A stretch of 64,000 nt of DNA from Diabrotica undecimpunctata (lineage: Eukaryota; Arthropoda; Insecta; Coleoptera; Chrysomelidae), in contig NC_092808.1 in NCBI RefSeq assembly GCF_040954645.1, positions 119,266,049 through 119,330,048 on the forward strand. The letters run 5' to 3'. Of this stretch, positions 1 to 10,649 are shown one piece after another. Numbering within the stretch: the stretch's first letter is position 1; every line of letters begins with the position of its first letter. The translations under genes and the position numbers were made by a program. The notes beneath the pieces are model-generated. The model was not told the origin of the DNA. It did not search any database and saw nothing but the letters and a program-made list of their open reading frames with translations.

Positions 1-2160
1 TGACATTAATTCCGTTGATTTTAATGCCTGTATCTTCAACTAAGGCTTCTTTAAAAATAAGTTCGGAGTAGATATTAAAAAGTAGAGGCGATAGAATACA
101 TTCTTGCCTCACTCCACGTCATATTTCCACTGCTTCCGTTGTGTTGTGTCTAGCTCGTATGTTTGCACATTGATGCCAATACAAATTTTTGATAATACGG
201 AGGTCTCGGTCATCAATTCCCACCTGTTACAAGACACCTATAAGTTTGTAATGGTTTACTCGGTCAAAGGCCTTTTTGAAGTCGATAAAACACATATATA
301 CTAGTTGTTCTATATCTCTACATCTTTAAACCATGACCTGCAAACTGAATAGTGCTTCTCTGGTTCCGAGGTTGTTTCTGAAACCAAATTGTGTTTCACT
401 TAGTTGTACTTCTATTTTGTTGTAAATTCTCGAGTGCAGTATTCTTAGGAAAATTTTCAGTACATGACTCATCAGACTGATAGTGCGATGATCGCCACAC
501 TGTTTGACATTTATTTTTTCGGTATCATTACAAATATTGACAGTAGCCAGTCTGTTGGTATATGTCCTGTTTCGTATATTTTATTAAAGAGGCTTAGAAG
601 ACAATGTTTGCCTTTATCGTCAAGCAGTTTGATTATTTCGCTTGGAATTTCATCTGGACCGGTTGCTTTCCTATTCTTTGATAGCTTTATAGCTCTTTCC
701 ATTTCATCGAGTGTTATGTTTGGACCAGTCGATTTGTTTTTGATTTGAATTTCTGTTCTATCTTCATCAAACAGCTCCTTAATATATCCGTTTCACCTCT
801 CTAATCCGTCGTGTTCATTGACTATGATATTTCCTTGTTTATCAAGTAAACTACCTGCAGTTGATCTATATGTTCCAGTTATTTCTTTCACCTTTTTATA
901 CATATTAAACGTGTCATTCTTTTTCTGCAGTTTTTCTATTTCAAGACATTTGTTGCTGTACCATTTTTCCTTTGCATTTCGGATTTTCCTTCTGATTTCT
1001 TTATGAATTTTATTGTATTCTTCAGTGTTTATATTTTTCTGTTTTCGCCTCTTTTCCATTAGTTCCAATATTTCATCAGTCATCCATTGTTGTTTGCGAT
1101 TATTAATAGTTTTATATTTTTTAGTTGTTTCTTGCATAATACTTTTGACATGATTCCAGTGGTCTTCGACGTTATATGTTGCTTTCGATTTTTCGAACTT
1201 CTTTTTTATCTCTTGTGTAATTTCATGACTATTATTTTAAATACAGTCAGTGTTCGGTTAGTCGGTTGTTGGCGTTTTACTATTTTAAGTTTGAGTTTTA
1301 TGTCACTTATTAATAAGTTATGATCTGAGGGGACATCGGCTCCAGGTAGTGTTTTAGTTATTTTGATTGAATTTCGTGTATCTTTTTTGAGTACCTCTCA
1401 TTAATTGTTATATAATTGATCTGATTTCTTATGATCTTTTCTTTAGTATCTGCTGGTGACTTCCAAGTAAATAAACGACGCTTGGGTAATTTTAAGAACG
1501 TATTTTTCATACAAAGAATGTTCTCTACGCAGAATTCTACAAAACGGTCTCCTCTGTCATTACGTTGTCCAAGTCCAAAATTCCCTACAATGTTTCCTTG
1601 TCTACCTTTTCCTACTTTGGCATTGAAGTCCCCCATTATTATAGTTATGTCTTTGTTTTTCAGCTGACTCATTACCTTCTTTATACCATCATAAAAATTC
1701 TATATGTCATCTTCACTTTTGCTGGCTGTGAGCGCATAAACTTGGACCAGATTTATATCTATTGGTTTTGAGTTTAAGTGCATCACGATGACTCTGTCCG
1801 GAATGTAACTTACAGATTTAATACAGAAAGAGATTTCTTTATGTACAATGAATGCGACGCCATTCCGGTGGTTAGTGCCTTCTTCTCCGGAATAAGATAC
1901 ATCGTGGTCGTCTATGTTACATTTACCAGTCCCTGGCCACCGCATTTCGTTTATCCCAAGAACTGGTATATTGAGCCTTATCATCTCACGTATGGTGTTT
2001 TGTATCTTACCAGGCTCGTAGAGACTTCTCACATTCCATGTGTCTATTCTGATACCTGATTTTATTCTGATTTCTTTTCCTTTATCACAGGGATTTTGCT
2101 GGATAACGACCTGGGAAGCCCTGTGTGCTTGTCTTCTCTTGCCGGATCTTGGTTTCCGAT
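1..2160 (-). pseudogene. Non-LTR retrotransposon (LINE): endonuclease plus reverse transcriptase, runs off the left edge
   Basis: Reading leftwards from about 2090, an apurinic-like endonuclease domain starts with a TWNVRSLYEPGK block. It continues with INEMRWPGTG (catalytic Glu), the IMGDFNAKVG box and a FTWKSPAD segment, ending near 1358. A basic linker (793-1137) leads into an RT domain that begins KATGPDEIPSEII (about 650) and continues with FGFRNNLGTRE, FIDFKKAFDRV and RGVRQECILSPLLFN near the left edge. The YADD box would lie outside the window. Domain order and wording match insect endonuclease/RT LINEs often annotated as craniofacial-development-protein-2-like, so RTE-like affinity is inferred. 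Frameshifts and stops at about 1140-1357, 1690 and 700-790 make it a pseudogene. The true 5' end is unclear, near 2100-2160. Confidence 0.9.
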
Positions 2161-2187
2161 GACCATGATCAGTATACCTTTTCTTTT

Positions 2188-2419
2188 TAAAATTTTAGCT
2201 AAGATATGAAAACATATGGGTTGTTACTTACTTTTTTAGTACTTGAATAGTCACAGAACCAAACAGTGATTGAGTGATGAATAAAACAATTAAAGGTATT
2301 AAATTGTAAGGCAGAATGCCGATGCTGTTAGATTGCCAACCGAGAACGTAAACGAGGCTATTTAGCAAGTAGTAAAAAAGTAAGTAACAAACCACATGTT
2401 TATCTTAGTCAAAATTTTA
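2188..2419. mobile_element. Short inverted-repeat element (MITE or foldback type)
   Basis: The arm 2188-2245 (TAAAATTTTAGCTAAGAT through TTGTTACTTACTTTTTTAGT) is repeated inverted at 2366-2419 with a few substitutions and a short gap. About 120 bp without coding potential separate the arms. No convincing target duplication was found, so the family is unknown. It lies directly upstream of the LINE that fills the left edge. Confidence 0.6.
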
Positions 2420-2439
2420 CTTTACGTTTTTATTAATTT

Positions 2440-2560
2440 AGTGGTTTTGCTTACTTTAGGTTTACTGAAGATGGACTGATAAGTCTGAAAACGTTTTGAA
2501 ATTATTTACTGAGATATTAATATTTGAGTCACCAAAAATAATATTCTAGTCAACTGAAGA
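2440..2560 (+). other. Possible Penelope-type 3' end remnant with a hammerhead-like core
   Basis: The stretch 2465-2490 reads CTGAAGA, then a hairpin GGACT-GATA-AGTCT, then GAAA. This is the order of the conserved hammerhead core (CUGANGA, stem II, GAAA). Such ribozymes are known from Penelope-like retroelements, and three other Penelope fragments occur in this window. One extra base lies between CTGAAGA and the stem, and I could not build stems I and III convincingly. Assignment is tentative. Confidence 0.3.
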
Positions 2561-2967
2561 AAAATAATTGTTTAGACCTCTAAAATTTGGATTACGACAG
2601 TCAAAATATATGTAGTTCTATAATCTATTTGTTTAACATTTCAGTTAACACAGTTTCTGATAATCCTTAATACTGTAGAAAATGAGATCCACAAATACTC
2701 CATGTTGATTTGGCATGTTATTTGAATACCTCAGGTTTAGATAAGAGAAGCATTAGCATAGTAGCTTTGACCGATAGTTTTGTGGGCAGTCAAGTAAGCT
2801 CTCTTCATTTTAATAAGCCCAAGAAGCCAGTGGTAAATTGTAGTCGGTAAGTAAATATACAGATACATCTGGTCTATTGTTTTTATTAGATTTAATAAAA
2901 CAGCCGAGCAACGACTAAGGTAAATATCTTCTGATGAATTCGGAGAAATGTATACTTCACCCAAGAT

Positions 2968-3346
2968 AAATGTTGCAAGTTTATAATCCACTTAAACAAA
3001 CATATGCTAAACTATAATAATACCAGATTTAATTTATTTAGCGTTAAAATGATTTTGTAACAAAATTAAAACTCTTCCTCCACTTCGCGTAGTCCTAGTT
3101 AAGTTACGATCCAATCTGACAATGTACTATCCGGAATTTGACAATTCATTATCTGATTAATCTTGATTTGGCCAAGTTTCGACCAGAATGATTACATCAT
3201 AGGTACATTGGGAGATAGAGTTTCGAAGTTCATCTAAGACTAAGATTTATTAGAACTTTGGCATGGTATTGTTCCGCAATATAAATGATGTAAGTTTAAA
3301 ATCTACTTGAACAAGCATATGCTTAACAATAATAATGGCAGATTTA
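2968..3346 (+). repeat. Dispersed repeat, copy 1 (with an internal direct repeat)
   Basis: A block of about 65 bp at 2968-3031 (AAATGTTGCAAGTTTATAAT start, ending CAGATTTA) recurs in the same orientation at 3283-3346. The sequence between (3056-3270, including TTACGATCCAATCTGA and GGGAGATAGAGTTTCGAAGTT) recurs at 4822-5021. No coding capacity was seen. This copy supplies the empty-site sequence for the LINE inserted at 5022. Confidence 0.7.
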
Positions 3347-4821
3347 TCACTTATAGGGGGTTGAAAGTGGGGACTGAAGAATTACTGAGCTGGAGATAGG
3401 GTTAGCAAATAAACCGAAACGTTTTCGAATGGCCACTCTTGTTTTGGTTGGAGAGCTGGGTCGTAAGTAAGTGAATAAAGGAGGGACTGAAAGGTAACTA
3501 CAAGGAAAGAAATCAAAAAAATACTTACAGAGATTTCCTCGGCAACAAAACACAAGAAGGTTCCTGAACTATTTGAAATGGACGCAGTTTAAAAAAATCC
3601 TCTTGCTGGATTTCTTTCCTAAAGAATATTATAGGGTGAAAATCTTTTTAAAGGAAATTATACAACTCCTGGTTTAGAGAGAAACATTACATATTTATTA
3701 TTACTTCACATCCACAGTGATGACAAACAATATTAACAACATTTATCAACAAACCTTACAGGTGTAACGATTTACAACAAGCTCCAGACGTTGGACAATA
3801 CTTGTAGGAATTTAAATTAATATTAAAAATAAAAAAAATATTAATTTTTCAACGGAGCTTACATTGAGGTTAACTTTTAAACAAAACAATTCCAAATTAT
3901 GGTTATGTACCAAATGTCAGAAAAGGATAATACTGATTGTCATATGTCGTAATGGAATATCAAACCATTTTAAAATATTAATTTAAATAATAAAATTAAT
4001 TGTATTTAAAGAAGACTAATATAACAATTAGCTAATCCATAAAACTTATAATTTTATTTATTTATAATTTTTTAGTTTGTCATGAAAACAAATCTTTTTT
4101 ATTTATGAAAAATTGTTTATTTTCACTTTGAATGATATAAATAAAAAGTACATGGTATCACTGGCTGGTGTATTTCCTTTAAGAAAGTTTTTTGGATTTG
4201 AATTAAATTAAAAACACTGCAAACAACACACAACTGTGTCCTACACAAACTGCAAATAGTCTGGGGTGACCATAGAACATAAAAATGGACAAGTTCTGGG
4301 AGGTAGAACACTGATTCGTGCTTCGGATTATCCTGGATGACAACTAACTGCAACCTTTAAAACTCAGCCACTCAATTTCTTCTTAAAACCATGTGGACCT
4401 CTTAAATGGTTGCAAACGCCGTCTTACAAATCCCTCACAAAGCTATCTCTTCCCAATCTAAATCTCGTCTCACTTTAACTGTAACTACTAACTGCTACTA
4501 CCACTTTAAACTCAAATTTCCGATGTCCAAAACGAATAACAAAAAACAATAACAAATTTAAACAATGAAACCAAACGCTTTGGCGTTCCATCGTAGAGTG
4601 ATTTCATCATTCAAAAACCGGTCTCTTGTCGACATCAGCAAAAAAGTTCCTGTTTATTTGACGCGCAATATCCAATAGGCGGGATCAATATCAGAAGAAA
4701 TACCCATCTGTGTTATATAAACAAGACTAAAAATGTTTATATTACCAGTCTCAGCGAAGCAAAAAGATTGAGAACATTTTTCGGTGTTTTAATACATACG
4801 AGGGGAAATCGAAATGCTACA
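3347..4821. other. No gene recognised
   Basis: AT-rich sequence with only short, unsupported open frames. A TATATAAACAAG stretch near 4717 could look like a promoter, but no gene follows it. No terminal repeats or known protein fragments were seen. Confidence 0.5.
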
Positions 4822-5021
4822 ACGTAACAAAATTAAAACTCTGAGTGCTAGTTCTTAAATTACGATCTAATCTGAAAATGTAGTAGCCGAAATTTGACAA
4901 TTCCAAGATGACAAGATTTAGTGAAGTTTTTACCAGAATGATTACAGTACGATTACATTGGGAGATGGAGTTTCGAAGTTGATCTAAAAATAAGATTTAT
5001 TTAGAACTATGCGATGATATT
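4822..5021 (+). repeat. Dispersed repeat, copy 2, split by a LINE
   Basis: Matches 3056-3270 over its whole length with substitutions and small gaps (for example ATTACGATCTAATCTGA and GGGAGATGGAGTTTCGAAGTT). It stops at 5021 and its continuation appears at 7149 (AATGTTG.. AAATCTATTTG), comparable with 3283-3310. It is therefore the insertion target of the LINE at 5022-7134. Confidence 0.7.
5008..5021 (+). repeat. Target-site duplication, left copy
   Basis: TATGCGATGATATT, identical to 7135-7148. The two copies flank the LINE at 5022-7134. Confidence 0.85.
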
Positions 5022-7134
5022 GAACTAAGAAAAAATTCGGGCAGCAAATTGAAGAGAAACTGAAAAGCCAGACAACAGTAAATGATATAGAAAGCAAATG
5101 GGTACAACTAGAAGAAAAAATTCAAGAAGCAGCAGACTCAGTATTATCAGGAAACAGACAATGTAAACAAACGGATTGGTATAATGAGGATTGTAAGAAA
5201 GCCATTAGTGACCGAAATAAAGCTAGAATAAATAGCATAATAAGAAATAATGAAGAGAGTAAAAAAGCTTATGCCGCAAAAAGACGGGAAGCAAAGAAGA
5301 TCTGTAGAAGGAAGAAGCGGTCAAGTTTAGAGCAGAAACTAGTTCGTATTGAAGAAGATTTTTTACATAAACAAGTCAGGAATTTCTACCAAGAAATAAA
5401 ACGAGACCGAACCCAGTACAAAACCACATCAAGATATTATAAAGATGAAGAGGGGAATCTGTTAGGTGGAACAGATGAAAAATTAAGAAGGTGGGCCAAT
5501 TATTTCGAGAACATGAACAAACGCAACCACAACATGAAGAAGTAAGGGACCCAGATGTAAATGAAGAAGTACCTACCAAGAAAGAAATTATAGAGATCAT
5601 AAAAAACTTAAAAAACAACAAAGCACCTGGTGAAAATGGTATCATTGCTGAGTTTCTAAAAGAAGGTGGCGAAATGGTGCAAGAAGAAATCGCTGAGTTA
5701 ATACGCGAAGTGTGGATCAAAGAAAAAATACCCAATCAGTGGAAAGAAGCAATCTTATGTCCAGTGCATAAAAAAGGAGAAGTTGCAGAATGTAAAAATT
5801 ACAGCGGAATAGCTCTACAAGATTTAGTGTATAAGATTCTGGCCATATCAATTAGAAATAAAATTAAAACAAAAGTTGAAAATTGTCTAGGTGAATATCA
5901 AGCAGGTTTCAGAGCAAACAGATCGGTAATAGACCAAATTTTTATAATGAAACAAATTTTACCTAGCTCATATGAATTCAACCTAACATTACACATGCTG
6001 TTTATTGATTTTAGACAGGCATATGATACTATAAAAGGAAATAAAGTATATGAAGCACTAGAATATTTTAAATTTCCACCAAAAATAGTAAGACTGACTA
6101 AATGCATACTCAATGATACTAAAAGTAAAGTCATGTTAGAAGGACGGGTTTCGAATAGCTTTATCACCAATAGAGGTCTGCGACAAGGTGACCCGTTATC
6201 AACAGATTTTTTCAATTTGATCTTAGAGAAGATTTTACGAGAATGTAACATCTACACTAAAGGCACAATATATCATCACAGGCATCAATGCGTAGCATAT
6301 GCAGATGATGTTACCTTAATAACAAGGAGACCTGCAGAATTAAGAGAAATCTTTACTAGAATGGAGAGGATAGCCAGGGAATATGGTTTAGAAATAAACG
6401 AAGAAAAAAAAAATATATGGTGATGATGGGAAACGAAAATCATCTAGGACAGTCCTTTAAGATACAAAGCCCAAGTAAAGTATATAACTTTGAGATTGTT
6501 AGCCAATTTGATTACTTGGGAGTGACACTAACAAATAGGAACGAAGAAAACCAAGAAATCATAAAAAGAATGGCCAAAGGTAGTAAGAGTGCTGGGAGCC
6601 TGACTAAGATACTGAGGTCGAAGATAATATCCGCAACATATAACATATAACAGCAAAAAAACGAATATATCCAACAGTTATCTGACCTACAGTTCTCTAT
6701 GCTAGCAAGACCTGGACACTAAATAAAGATATGGAAGTAAAATTAGATAGATGGGAACAAAAAATTCTTAGAAGGATATACGGAGGTGTAAAAGAGGGGA
6801 ACAACTGGCGAAGAAGAACGAATGAAGAAATAATGCAAATATATAGGCAACCAAAAATAACAAGACTCGCTAAAATTCAAAGATTAAGATGGCTCGGACA
6901 TATAGCAAGAATGAAGGAAGGAAGAGTTCCCAATGAATTAATAAACACAAAGGCTGGTACAAAAATAAAAAGAGGCCGCCCCCGAAGAAAATGGCTGGAG
7001 TCGGCAAAAGAAGATCTGAAGTCGCTGCGGGTACAAGATTGGAAAAACTTAGCACAAGATAGAAAGAAATGGAAGAAAATCTTGAAGCCTTAGGCCTTTG
7101 AGGCCTGTTGAGCTGAACTATATATATATATACA
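5022..7134 (+). pseudogene. RTE-like LINE, 5' truncated, with reverse transcriptase
   Basis: The frame is open from about 5035 (GQQIEEKLKSQT) through a basic linker, shifts frame around 5510-5530, then runs open to 6423. RT landmarks are NNKAPGENGIIAEFLK, YQAGFRANRSVIDQIF, FIDFRQAYDTI, RGLRQGDPLS and VAYADDVTLI. A second frameshift in an A-run near 6410 leads to the thumb (FDYLGVTLTN), then a stop near 6650, then the C-terminal block (LRWLGHIARMKEG, RGRPRRKW) ending at 7092. The 3' end has a short AGGCCTTTGAGGCCT hairpin and a (TA) tail. The endonuclease is absent, which is normal 5' truncation. A 14-bp duplication flanks it. The wording resembles insect RTE polymerases; clade assignment is inferred. 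Confidence 0.9.
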
Positions 7135-7148
7135 TATGCGATGATATT
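7135..7148 (+). repeat. Target-site duplication, right copy
   Basis: TATGCGATGATATT, identical to 5008-5021. Confidence 0.85.
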
Positions 7149-8760
7149 CTGCCTCAAAAATTAATGTTGCTTCAATTTAGAAATCTATTTGCTTTTTGTT
7201 TACTTTTCTTTAATTACTCACTGTGCTTATTATCAACAATTTAAGATCTTTCAACACTAGAGAGAGAATTGTTTTCGATTGGTTCAGCAAAAAATATGAC
7301 TATTAAAGGTCCTTAAATTTATTGGCATATAATTTTTTACCAAAAAGTTATAGCTGTTTTAATATGTGTTATTTGTTTTACACGATAATTTTGTGAAACA
7401 GTGTATAAAACAAAGAAATAAACATAATAGACCGAAATATACGTAAAAATGAACATAGGTTATCTAAAATTTAAACTTAAAATAATGCAGTTAATCAGAT
7501 GTTCAAGGGATTTTTTCAACACAACACGTTAATCCATCTGAGTATACGTTACGTTAAAATGTTCGTTTAGATTTTCGTATACATAATATTGTGGCATGTG
7601 GGAACATGAGTAAAGCACACTAACTAAGCACACATGGTCCAGGGCTGACAGTGATTTGTGTAGGCGTGTATGTTAAGATATTTCTAAATTAAATAACGCC
7701 TCATTAGTGTATTTAAGCAAGGGAGAATTAATGATTTGAGATGGTGCGAAGCATCGTTTAACTTCAGAGATAAGGACGTTTTGACTTACATTAATTTAGT
7801 TTTTTTTAAGAATTTACTGCAAAGTGTACAGATAAATATACTCATTTTAGACCAAGGGCAATTTTTTTCATGACACTGAACCGGCCAGGCAAACGACGGT
7901 TACTTTTAGAAGTATGAACTTCTGTAACAAGAACCGATATATCTCCTGCAGTCAACCTTTTGAACTTAATTAGTTATTAACAAACTACTGCCTATAAACG
8001 GTAACATTTTACTGTATTCGTCTATCAGTGAAAAGTGAAGCATTTAAAACAAAATAAAGAGTGATATACTAATAAATTATATAAAAACCTTTAAAATGGC
8101 GTTTCTTACATGTTTTTATCCTTATATGTTGCTAAGAACTTGTTAAATAAGGTGGAAATGTTGTTTTTTTTAATCCTAATAACTTAAAAAAAAAACAAAC
8201 TTAGAACCTTCATATTGCACAGTATATTGGTTCTTGTGGTGTTTAGAAGATTTTGAAAATTTCAAAGCCATCGGTTATATAGTAAAAGTTATTTAATTTG
8301 TTTATTTTAAATTAAATTGTTTTGCAAAAATGTACAAGAAAATTATAAAGTTACAGTAATTCTACAAATAGCTTTGTGAAAAATAAGATTTATTTAATCA
8401 ATATTATTAAAAAAAAAAGATTTTAAATATTGCAAAATTTTTATCTGTTGCCCACAAGAAAACAATTTTTTAAATCTGGGAAGCGTGCCTTTTTGTAAAA
8501 ATTCTAAAAAAAAGTTGTCACAATTCAGGATGATTTGAGTCCCTTTTTTTAAGGATTGACAGCAGCTTTGCTTATAACAAGTAAGATATCTGATTAGCAT
8601 GATTTGAAAGAGCATGCTTTAAAAGTTTTAATAAGATACATTTAAAAGAGATTACCTTTCAACGGAATCGTCCACAAAGCTTCAAAATGTGGTACTCAAA
8701 ATAAAATTTATTCAAAAAAAAATCATTATATTTTTGATTTAATTTTAATTATTATTTTTA
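7149..8760. other. Rest of the split repeat, then no gene recognised
   Basis: The first 60 bp or so continue the dispersed repeat interrupted at 5021. The remainder is AT-rich with homopolymer runs and no open frame I could relate to a protein. Confidence 0.5.
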
Positions 8761-8799
8761 ATAATTTTTACAACAGAACAACTTAGAACGAGATCCTTC

Positions 8800-9919
8800 A
8801 GCATACACAAGGAATAATACGAGGAAAATAACAATACCATTAAAGGATTATCAGAAAAATTTAAAAGGATAGGAAATAAATTCAACATTTCAACAACATT
8901 CAAAACAACAAACACATTGAGATCTATTTTGTCTAAAACCAAACCTAACAATGAACACAAAAAGACAAAGAATCGCATTTATAAAATACCTTGTAAATGA
9001 GATCAGTTTTATTTAGGTGAAACATCAAGGCCATTAAATGTTAGAATAAATGAACATTAATCTTATATTAAAAATGGAGAATTTGATAGATCTCAAATAT
9101 GTAAACACGCATGGGATAATAAACATAGGGTTTAATGGAATGATTCAAATATAGTCATAAAAGAAACGGATGGTAAAAAGAGAAAAATCAAAGAAACGGC
9201 TCTAATTTTGCTAAATAAGACCAATTGTGTCACAAATTCCTCGGCAGAATGTAGTAGGATCTGGTTACTCATATTAAAAGGAAAATACCAGTATTAGTAA
9301 GTCCGGTAACATATAGAGGATACATCAATTATGTTTTGTAAATAACAAACATATAAAATCAGAATTTGGTGTTTATTGAAAGTAAACTAAATGCACGACA
9401 AAATACTTACCATGTCGGGATAGTATTATGAGGTTTTTTTCCTGGTTTTTCCCCCATAATTTACTATGGAATCACTAACAAGAGATTTTTACTATCATCA
9501 TGGCATGTGTTTGTCTTTTTGAAGACGAATTACATGCTATGATTTTTTCTGACGGATATTTTCAAGTTAAAGTTGATTTCATGTAATCGAAGAACTATCT
9601 TACAAGTAAAGTCGTCCTAGGACCGCAACTCAACAATATTGGCAATATCATTTTAAAGTCGTCTACTTTAAAATGTATAATATATGTCTGAATTGCCAAT
9701 ATAAATGAGTCAAATAAAATTAAATTATTAGAAGAATTTTTCACCAAGTAACAAAAAAACAAAATTTGTTTAATTTACTAATGTTTGTATTTTGAGAACG
9801 ATTTCCGAAGTGGAAATTAAAACGTCAATAAACGTACTTTAACCATTAATTGTGGCTTATTCCCATTTAAATAATAATAACTTTAACATGCCACAAGAAA
9901 ATCGCTTCAGAACAATATA
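8800..9919 (+). pseudogene. Penelope-like retroelement, C-terminal GIY-YIG fragment and 3' end
   Basis: From about 8830 the frame reads RIYKIPCK, then after a stop FYLGETSRPLNVRINEH, then RSQICKHAWDNKHRV and KKRKIKETALILLNKTN, ending near 9270. This is the GIY-YIG endonuclease domain that follows RT in Penelope-like elements; its YLGETSR block corresponds to the family's YIG motif. Several stop codons (after IPCK, NEH and HRV) kill it, and the RT is missing. The 3' noncoding part (9280-9919) is closely repeated at 27960-28613, and both copies end at the same AACAATAT point. That fixes the element's 3' terminus. It includes a hairpin ATTTCC-GAAGT-GGAAAT at 9801-9817. Confidence 0.85.
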
Positions 9920-10329
9920 AATAACAACTCAGATTTTCTAAGCTCACTACCAACAAAAATACAAAATCGTTGGCGTGCACTATTTGCACTACAAACAGAA
10001 ATTAATACAATATACAACAGAAAGCAATCATCCACAACAATCTATTAAATAAAGCAAAAACTACATACTGATATTAAGATATTTGTTTATCACTCTATAT
10101 TTACAACAGATATCACTAAAGAACGAGAAATAACGCAACATAACTAACATCGGAAATGGATTAACATAGTAACCTATATCTTTAGTCTTTATGGATCTTA
10201 AACCCAATAACAACAGCAAAGGTGTATTTTCTCTTTAATTCCTAATTCACCCCAAAACTTCAGTAAAGGCACCAAAAAAATAAAATACCATTATCTATTA
10301 TGATGTGAAATCTCAAACATACGGCAACA
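9920..10329. other. No gene recognised
   Basis: AT-rich sequence between two Penelope fragments. It may contain decayed upstream sequence of the second fragment, but no frame can be read with confidence. Confidence 0.4.
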
Positions 10330-10649
10330 GTGAGATATGTTGCACTAAATCACAAAACTGTATAAGATATGTAGAATACCATGATACCAAATCATGTAAA
10401 AAACCTAAAAACGCCCCTGCGAATTCTGTGAAAAATCGTATATTGTAGGTACTAGTCGAAGAATTAATGTTAGACAAAAAAAAACATTAAAATGACATCG
10501 AATAAAGAGAAAAAACGTCGTCCCTTGCACAACATTTCTCAAATAAAAGACGTACAATAAACCTGAACCAATCAATGATACTAGCAAATATTGAAATTAA
10601 AAGGAAACGAGAAATCAGAGTATAAATAGAAATAGAACAACATCCCAAG
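10330..10649 (+). pseudogene. Second Penelope-like GIY-YIG fragment, 5' part
   Basis: Frames here read CEFCEKSYIVGTSRRINV, then (after a frameshift in an A-run at about 10480) KREKTSSLAQHFSNK and IREALEIEQHPK-like sequence up to 10649. This is a GIY-YIG endonuclease of a different Penelope lineage from that at 8800. The coding sequence stops where a hAT element is inserted and resumes at 12652 with PKSLNQRD. Several frame changes make it inactive. Confidence 0.7.
10642..10649 (+). repeat. hAT target-site duplication, left copy
   Basis: ATCCCAAG, repeated at 12652-12659. An 8-bp duplication is diagnostic for hAT elements. Confidence 0.85.

Noticed and set aside
2737..2991. 84-codon minus-strand frame with a membrane-like composition
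   Set aside because: Overlaps the dispersed repeat at 2968 and shows no recognisable domain.
4700..4740. TATATAAACAAG as a promoter
   Set aside because: A TATA-like string is expected by chance in AT-rich DNA, and no gene follows.
5376..5735. 119-codon minus-strand frame
   Set aside because: Shadow of the RT frame on the plus strand, which has clear motifs.
8745..8978. 77-codon minus-strand frame
   Set aside because: Lies opposite the Penelope relic and has no family features.
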